Positions 59,039 through 64,000 of a stretch of DNA of 64,000 nucleotides are shown one piece after another. The stretch is from Pilaira anomala (Eukaryota > Mucoromycota > Mucoromycetes > Mucorales > Mucoraceae). The translations under genes and the position numbers were made by a program. The DNA is taken from contig JAIXMQ010000047.1 of NCBI GenBank assembly GCA_025716855.1, forward strand, positions 124,001 to 188,000. The letters are read 5' to 3'. The notes below the pieces were generated by a model, which saw only the letters and a list, made by a program, of their open reading frames with translations, was not told the DNA's origin and did not search any database. Every line of letters starts with the position of its first letter. Position 1 is the first letter of the stretch.

Positions 59039-62000
59039 ATGGTACAAGTTGATTTAAATAAGCATCCTTCTTGTAGACGTATTATTTGGATTGCTTATAC
59101 AAAATTTTGTACAATATTAATACCTGATAAACTTCTTAATTATTTATCACTTACAACACAAGGTACACATAAAAATTAATTTTACATACAAAATTTATTT
59201 ATTTATTATTATTATTTTTTTCTTTTCTTTTCTTGTTAACTAGCTCGACGAATAGCTTGGAGAGAGAAAGTTACTTTATTTATCTCTTATGTTATTGTAT
59301 CTTCTTTATTTTGTTTTTGGTTAGAATTTGTTACAACTTTATTTTGTGATCCACCTAGAACTTACAATTACGAAACAATATATTCAAACAGCTCACAACA
59401 TTCTACAATTAATGGTCGAGTCATAAATTGGCATGAATTAGGCAACCAAACTGAAATGACTTCACAAGTCAACGAACACCCTGCCATGGACTTATCACCC
59501 ATGTTTCCATCATTTATGCAATTAAAAAGACCGAAAAACCAACTTTATTATGATAATGGGATTATAGATCAATGTCTTAAACGTTCGAATCGTTCTTTCG
59601 AAGCGGATAATTGGCTTCATCATAAACTTACACAAGATTCAGGTTATGTCTATAAAAATGATCAACTCGTTTCCTGCCCTATACCCGGCAAAAGAAATAT
59701 CACGGGAGCACCATGTTTTTATTCCTTGAATTCTAAACAGGAATTTGATAAATATCCCAAGAAAGGAGGTAAGTTTTATATGAATTATACTCTTTTCATA
59801 TTGACAGTTAAACAGTAAAACTATATAGACATAAAGTATGAAGTATCTAAAATCAATACGAATTTCTCTTCATTGCCTTATCATGACATGACCAATTCAG
59901 CTTATGTCATATTAGATAATACAGTATTGGATGTAACCGATTATCTCACATCAGCTACAAATATTGTTAAAGTTGCAAAAGGAGCACATTCAAGAGCATT
60001 TGCATTAGATCGTATGTTTTTACCATTGGATATCAGTATTGTTTTATTTACAAATATGGGTTCAGATATTACACCTTATTTTCATAATGGAGATATTACA
60101 AGTGGAGATCAATATAAATCTTGTTTAAAAGAACTCTTTTTTCATGGCGTTGTAGCAAGCGATAAAGATGAAGGATGCCAAGAAATAAATTTGGGACTTT
60201 GGATCACAATGGGCTGTTTCTTATTTTATTTCTTTTTAAAGGTTAATTTAGCAAACTTATCTCGGTTACCATGGATACAACGAATTTTATTTAAATCAGT
60301 AACCAATAACAACAACAATAATCAAAAAAGAATGACAACTACAACTTTTAATTCTTGTACACGTAATCCACCACCTTTTACATTATTATTTATACCTTGT
60401 TATGCTGAATCTTCCGAAACTATCAAACAAACATTTGATTCTTTAGCGCGTACAAATTATTCAGATAAACATAAATTATTATTTTTCGTTTGTGATGGAC
60501 TTGCAAAATCACAATCAGACGGAAAAGAAACTTATATTTGTATATTGGAATCATTAGGTTATAGTTCAACAAAGGACCCTGAATTAAGGTCTTATATTTC
60601 ACTTGGTCAAGGTGCACGACGTATAAACCATGCAAAAGTTTATGCTGGATTTTATGAATCTGGACGTAATCGTGTACCGTTTTTAATGATTGTTAAAATA
60701 GGTTCAATTGCTGAATCTGTTTCAAGAGTACCTGGAAATCGTGGAAAAAGAGATTCTATGGTCATCGTCTTGAGTTTTCTAGAACGGTGTATGAATTTAT
60801 CGCATAATCGGATTACACCATTGGAGTTCGAATTATTTAATCAATGCTATAGTTTATTAGGAATCGATCCAAGGCGCTTCAAATATATGTTGGTCACTGA
60901 CGCTGATACACAAGTACAAGATGACGTTGTCTTAAGAATGGTGACAAGATTAGAAGCTGATCCAAAATTATTAGCTGTCAATGGTCATATTCGTCCTGCA
61001 AATCCAGAAGAAAATATCGTTACCATGTTACAAATATTTCCATTATACACCGCTTTTTATTCAGGTTTAGCCTATGAAGCTTGTTTAGGTTCTGTAGCTA
61101 CAATTAATGGTGGTTTCATAATGTATCGTTTATGGACTGAAATGAATACTAATACTACTTATTCCCAAAATAATACTTATAATATGAACCAATTACCTTC
61201 ACATCATTTCACAAAGTGGGCAAAAGTGAGTGACGAGATTGATGTAGCTGAAAATTCAACTATCGCTGGTTGGAAACCTGCGGAAGAAGATGATTATGAT
61301 GATTCAAGCAGTGACGACAACTTAACGACAAATACAACTGCTTCTTCGCACAAGATGAATTCAAGTAGTCGTCGTCGTACGAATGCCTTTGTTAAAACCA
61401 AGAAACAACAACGACAACAATCAACGAAAGAAACAATTCATGTTTCTTTATCACCCAACAAAGATATCACACCTATCTGTATTCAACCTACAGTCTTGCG
61501 TGGGTTTGCTGCACCTCAAGCAGATACAATGCATATGGAAAATATATTATTATTAGGTGAAGATCAATATTTCAGTACTGTCCTATTAAGATCACACCCT
61601 CAACATCGAATTGGATTTGAATCAGAAGCAATTGCATATGCTACTATACCCAGTAATTTTTTTGCTCTGCAAGCTTTTCAATCACGTTCAATCCGTTCTA
61701 CATTTCATACTTTGGTTGAATTTCAATATGCTGCTTCTCATCTTGGATTTAGATACTGGATTACTTCATTTACAAAATTACTTGATATGGTATTCTCAAT
61801 GCCTATCATTGTATATCTCTATACTGTTTATATTCGATATTTTCTGGATGATTATTTAGTCTATGCTACCATTACTGTTGCTTTTACTTGCTTAATTATA
61901 GTTCATATTCTATTCTTTTTGTTAAGACGACAATTCAAGTATATTCTTTGGTTCATCATCTATGGTTTGTTTTCTGTGCCTCTCTTCAGTGTCTATTTCC

Positions 62001-62968
62001 CCATCTTAGCCATCTGGTGTTCTGATAGTGCATATAAATGGTATGATGTTTGGCCTACAAAAGAAAAAGGTTATCATAGTAGACTACATGGTATCGTAAC
62101 AGCTATAGATGAAACCAAATTACAAGATGAAGAAGAAACAGTAGCTCGTATGCGACTTGGTGATTTTGAAATTTTAGAAGCAGAGCGACAAGCACAAAGA
62201 GAAAAAGAACAAGTAGAAATGCTTGATGCTAAATTCAATGGGTTTACCAGTTACGTAGGTTCACATGCGAGTAAACCGTCTTGGTCTTCAGCCAACGAAC
62301 TTGTACCGACACCACCTTTAGCTCAAACAAGAGAAGGATATGCTGTTAAAATGAAAGGAAATCATTCTCGATTTGCTTCAGAAGATGATGCTAGATTTTT
62401 ATCCTCCAATCGATCTTCATCGCCCCGTACTTCTTCAATGAATAGTATGGCTAGTGCCACACATAACCCATTTGCATCTATGTTGGATGACCCATTTGAT
62501 GATGTCTATGCTGAAGTACCATTTGATAAACCTGCAGCTGCCTTAAATCAACATAAACCAAGTCGATCACAATCATCTTATTTTAGTCAAACTTCTGGTG
62601 ACTTTCAATACCCTCGCGATATGTTTACACCTGTAGATGAAAACTCAAATACTTTATCAAATCATTATCCAGCTCATACAAGTACCAATTCTATTATATC
62701 ATCATCACGTATGCGTTCTTATTCTACATCTTCTGTACTCAATACCAACTTTTATAACCGTCCTGAACCTACTATGAAAGACACGGATTCTATTATTTCA
62801 TTATCTAATTCTGTCATCAGTCTGGAACGCGATGCACCTATTCCCTCGCCTACTCTATTCGAGCCACAGCATATAACATTTGGAGGTAGAAGGCGTTTAC
62901 AATCTGATCCTGTAGATGAAGGTAGAAGTGCCCCTGTACATACTAGAATTGTATTACAACACCCATAG
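59039..62968 (+). CDS. Divergent chitin synthase (division 2, class IV/V-like) with altered QRRRW motif
   Basis: A membrane glycosyltransferase family that polymerises GlcNAc from UDP-GlcNAc. Three exons (59039-59162, 59244-59768, 59829-62968) give 1262 residues. An N-terminal span (VTLFISYVIVSSLFCFWLEF) precedes a cytochrome-b5-like region (SAYVILDNTVLDVTDYL, about 240-256). Next come another span near 340-352, the GT2 core with GKRD (522-525), DADT (574-577) and EDQYF (794-798), and a cluster of C-terminal spans (about 868-950). The product-site motif QRRRW is QSRSI here (834-838), and the usual GCFxMYR is GGFIMYR. A low-complexity Asp/Ser insert (about 660-780) splits the core. The Ser-rich tail after about 980 is disordered. 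No myosin motor is present. It may be a weakly active or regulatory paralogue. Confidence 0.9.
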
Positions 62969-63092
62969 ACGTATTATTACTATTTTTATTTTTATTTTAT
63001 TTTGTATTATAGTATTTTTTTTTTATTATTATTTAATAAACATGTTTTTCTTTTTTCTCTTTAATATTATATATATATAGATAGATTTTTGT

Positions 63093-64000
63093 TTAGTAAC
63101 TTCTACCGAAAAGCATAAAGTGCTTAGCATCATGCTCACAAGCAACACACTTGGTAACACCAGGAACAATAGGGTCTTCAGTGGGTTGTTTGAAGGGGTT
63201 ACAGAGAGATTTGGCACCCATAGAAGGAGCCTTTTCATCTTCTTCCTCGCCATCGTTAGAAGAACGGGCAGAGCGTTCCTTAATATCATCCTCACACTCT
63301 GTACGATCACACCAGGGGACCAAAAGTAACTTCTTTTGGTTTAAGGTAGGAACAAAGTCCTCCCATTTGCTAACACGAACAATAGATTCTTCCATCTTTT
63401 TAGAAGCCTTCTTATACATATCATTTTGAATAGTATCAAGGGCTTGCTTGACTTCAGCTTCCAAGTTATCGAGGGAACAGGTGAATCTAGCACCAGTATC
63501 ACGACGAACACATGTTACTTGATTCTTTTCTAAATCCTTGGGACCTAATTCAAGACGAAGAGGGACACCACGAATTTCCCAATGGTTGAACTTGAAACCA
63601 GGGGTATAGTTTTCACGAAGATCTGCTTTAGACTTGAGACCAGATTTCTTAAGACGAGCAGCAACTTCTTTACAAGCATCAAAGATCTTGTCAGATTGTT
63701 CTTTAGTAGTCTTGACAGTTAAACCACAAGGAACAATAACAGTTTGGATAAGAGCAACACGAGGAGGCATAACAAGACCCTTATCATCACCGTGAGTCAT
63801 GACCATAACACCAATGGTACGGGTAGAGATACCCCAAGAGTTTTGCCAGACATGAAGTTTCTTGGCTTCTTCAGTAGCATTAGCAGGAGCATTAGGGTCT
63901 TCAACAGTAATATTGAACATCTTTGAGAAATTTTGACCGAGACAATGAGAGGTACCACCTTGAATAGCACGACCAGTAGTAGGAATGAAACCCTCAACAG
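63093..64000 (-). CDS. Cytosolic prolyl-tRNA synthetase, C-terminal part (runs off window)
   Basis: Charges tRNA-Pro. Only the C-terminal 301 residues are in the window; the start lies beyond 64000. The visible frame begins in the class II catalytic core (VEGFIPTTGRAIQGGTSHCL, then GQNFSKMFNI). It continues through STRTIGVMVMTHGDDKGLVM (motif 3 region), the anticodon-binding domain (ALIQTVIVPCG), and a C-terminal zinc-binding domain with paired Cys (KSLCNPF, TKCVACEHDAK) ending at the conserved FGRSY. This layout is that of eukaryotic/archaeal-type ProRS. A Glu/Asp linker (NDGEEEDEKAPS) sits in the last domain. The gene is convergent with the chitin synthase, with 124 bp between stops. Confidence 0.95.
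   Translation of the reverse strand, partial: VEGFIPTTGRAIQGGTSHCLGQNFSKMFNITVEDPNAPANATEEAKKLHVWQNSWGISTRTIGVMVMTHGDDKGLVMPPRVALIQTVIVPCGLTVKTTKEQSDKIFDACKEVAARLKKSGLKSKADLRENYTPGFKFNHWEIRGVPLRLELGPKDLEKNQVTCVRRDTGARFTCSLDNLEAEVKQALDTIQNDMYKKASKKMEESIVRVSKWEDFVPTLNQKKLLLVPWCDRTECEDDIKERSARSSNDGEEEDEKAPSMGAKSLCNPFKQPTEDPIVPGVTKCVACEHDAKHFMLFGRSY

Noticed and set aside
63120..63926. Plus-strand ORFs over the prolyl-tRNA synthetase gene
   Set aside because: They are antisense shadows of a strongly conserved coding frame.

Overview
The window comes from an AT-rich fungal nuclear genome, most likely of the Mucoromycota (order Mucorales). The evidence is the very short GT-AG introns (about 50-80 nt, often several per gene), long homopolymer and microsatellite tracts, fungal protein families (Zn2Cys6 regulator, chitin synthase, Sel1-repeat protein, PCL-type cyclin), a Mucorales-type Tc1/mariner transposase, and copies of a protein family that I recall as expanded in Mucorales. 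No rRNA, tRNA or CRISPR array was recognised.

Positions 1-13450 are repeat-rich. They hold a tandem array of about 390-bp units (1-1380), a short Harbinger-like element with a dead transposase fragment (2005-2958), an intact five-exon gene of unknown function (3505-5180, minus), a TA-flanked Tc1/mariner element with a broken transposase (5660-7299), an internally deleted copy of the array and its flank (8267-8619), a frameshifted F-box gene (8793-9867) and a degenerate inverted paralogue of the unknown gene (12038-13370). A second dispersed repeat and another decayed relative of the unknown family lie at 16790-18830.

Positions 13568-16458 and 19945-44296 are mostly orderly genes: tRNA dihydrouridine synthase DUS1, ribosome-assembly factor RSA4/NLE1, an F-box protein, sulfhydryl oxidase ERV1, a Zn2Cys6 regulator, a UBTD-type ubiquitin-like protein, a 4'-phosphopantetheinyl transferase, an acidic protein of unknown function, an 87-residue protein ending in a CaaX box, a two-span membrane protein, methylcrotonyl-CoA carboxylase alpha subunit, geranylgeranyl diphosphate synthase, a Sel1-repeat protein, a cyclin and a FUS/TAF15-like RNA-binding protein.

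Positions 44297-50277 are gene-poor and carry shuffled, stop-ridden pieces of Ty3/gypsy polyprotein. From 50278 to the end are a carnitine/acylcarnitine carrier directly upstream of a carnitine acetyltransferase, the dynein regulator LIS1/PAC1, a divergent chitin synthase whose QRRRW motif is altered, and the C-terminal part of prolyl-tRNA synthetase running off the window.

Functional links visible here are the carnitine shuttle pair (carrier plus acetyltransferase, with both mitochondrial and peroxisomal signals on the enzyme) and, more speculatively, the adjacent leucine-degradation and isoprenoid genes. I did not find a clearly new multigene system. The most unusual items are the patchwork identity between the inverted paralogues, the altered chitin synthase and the small CaaX protein.
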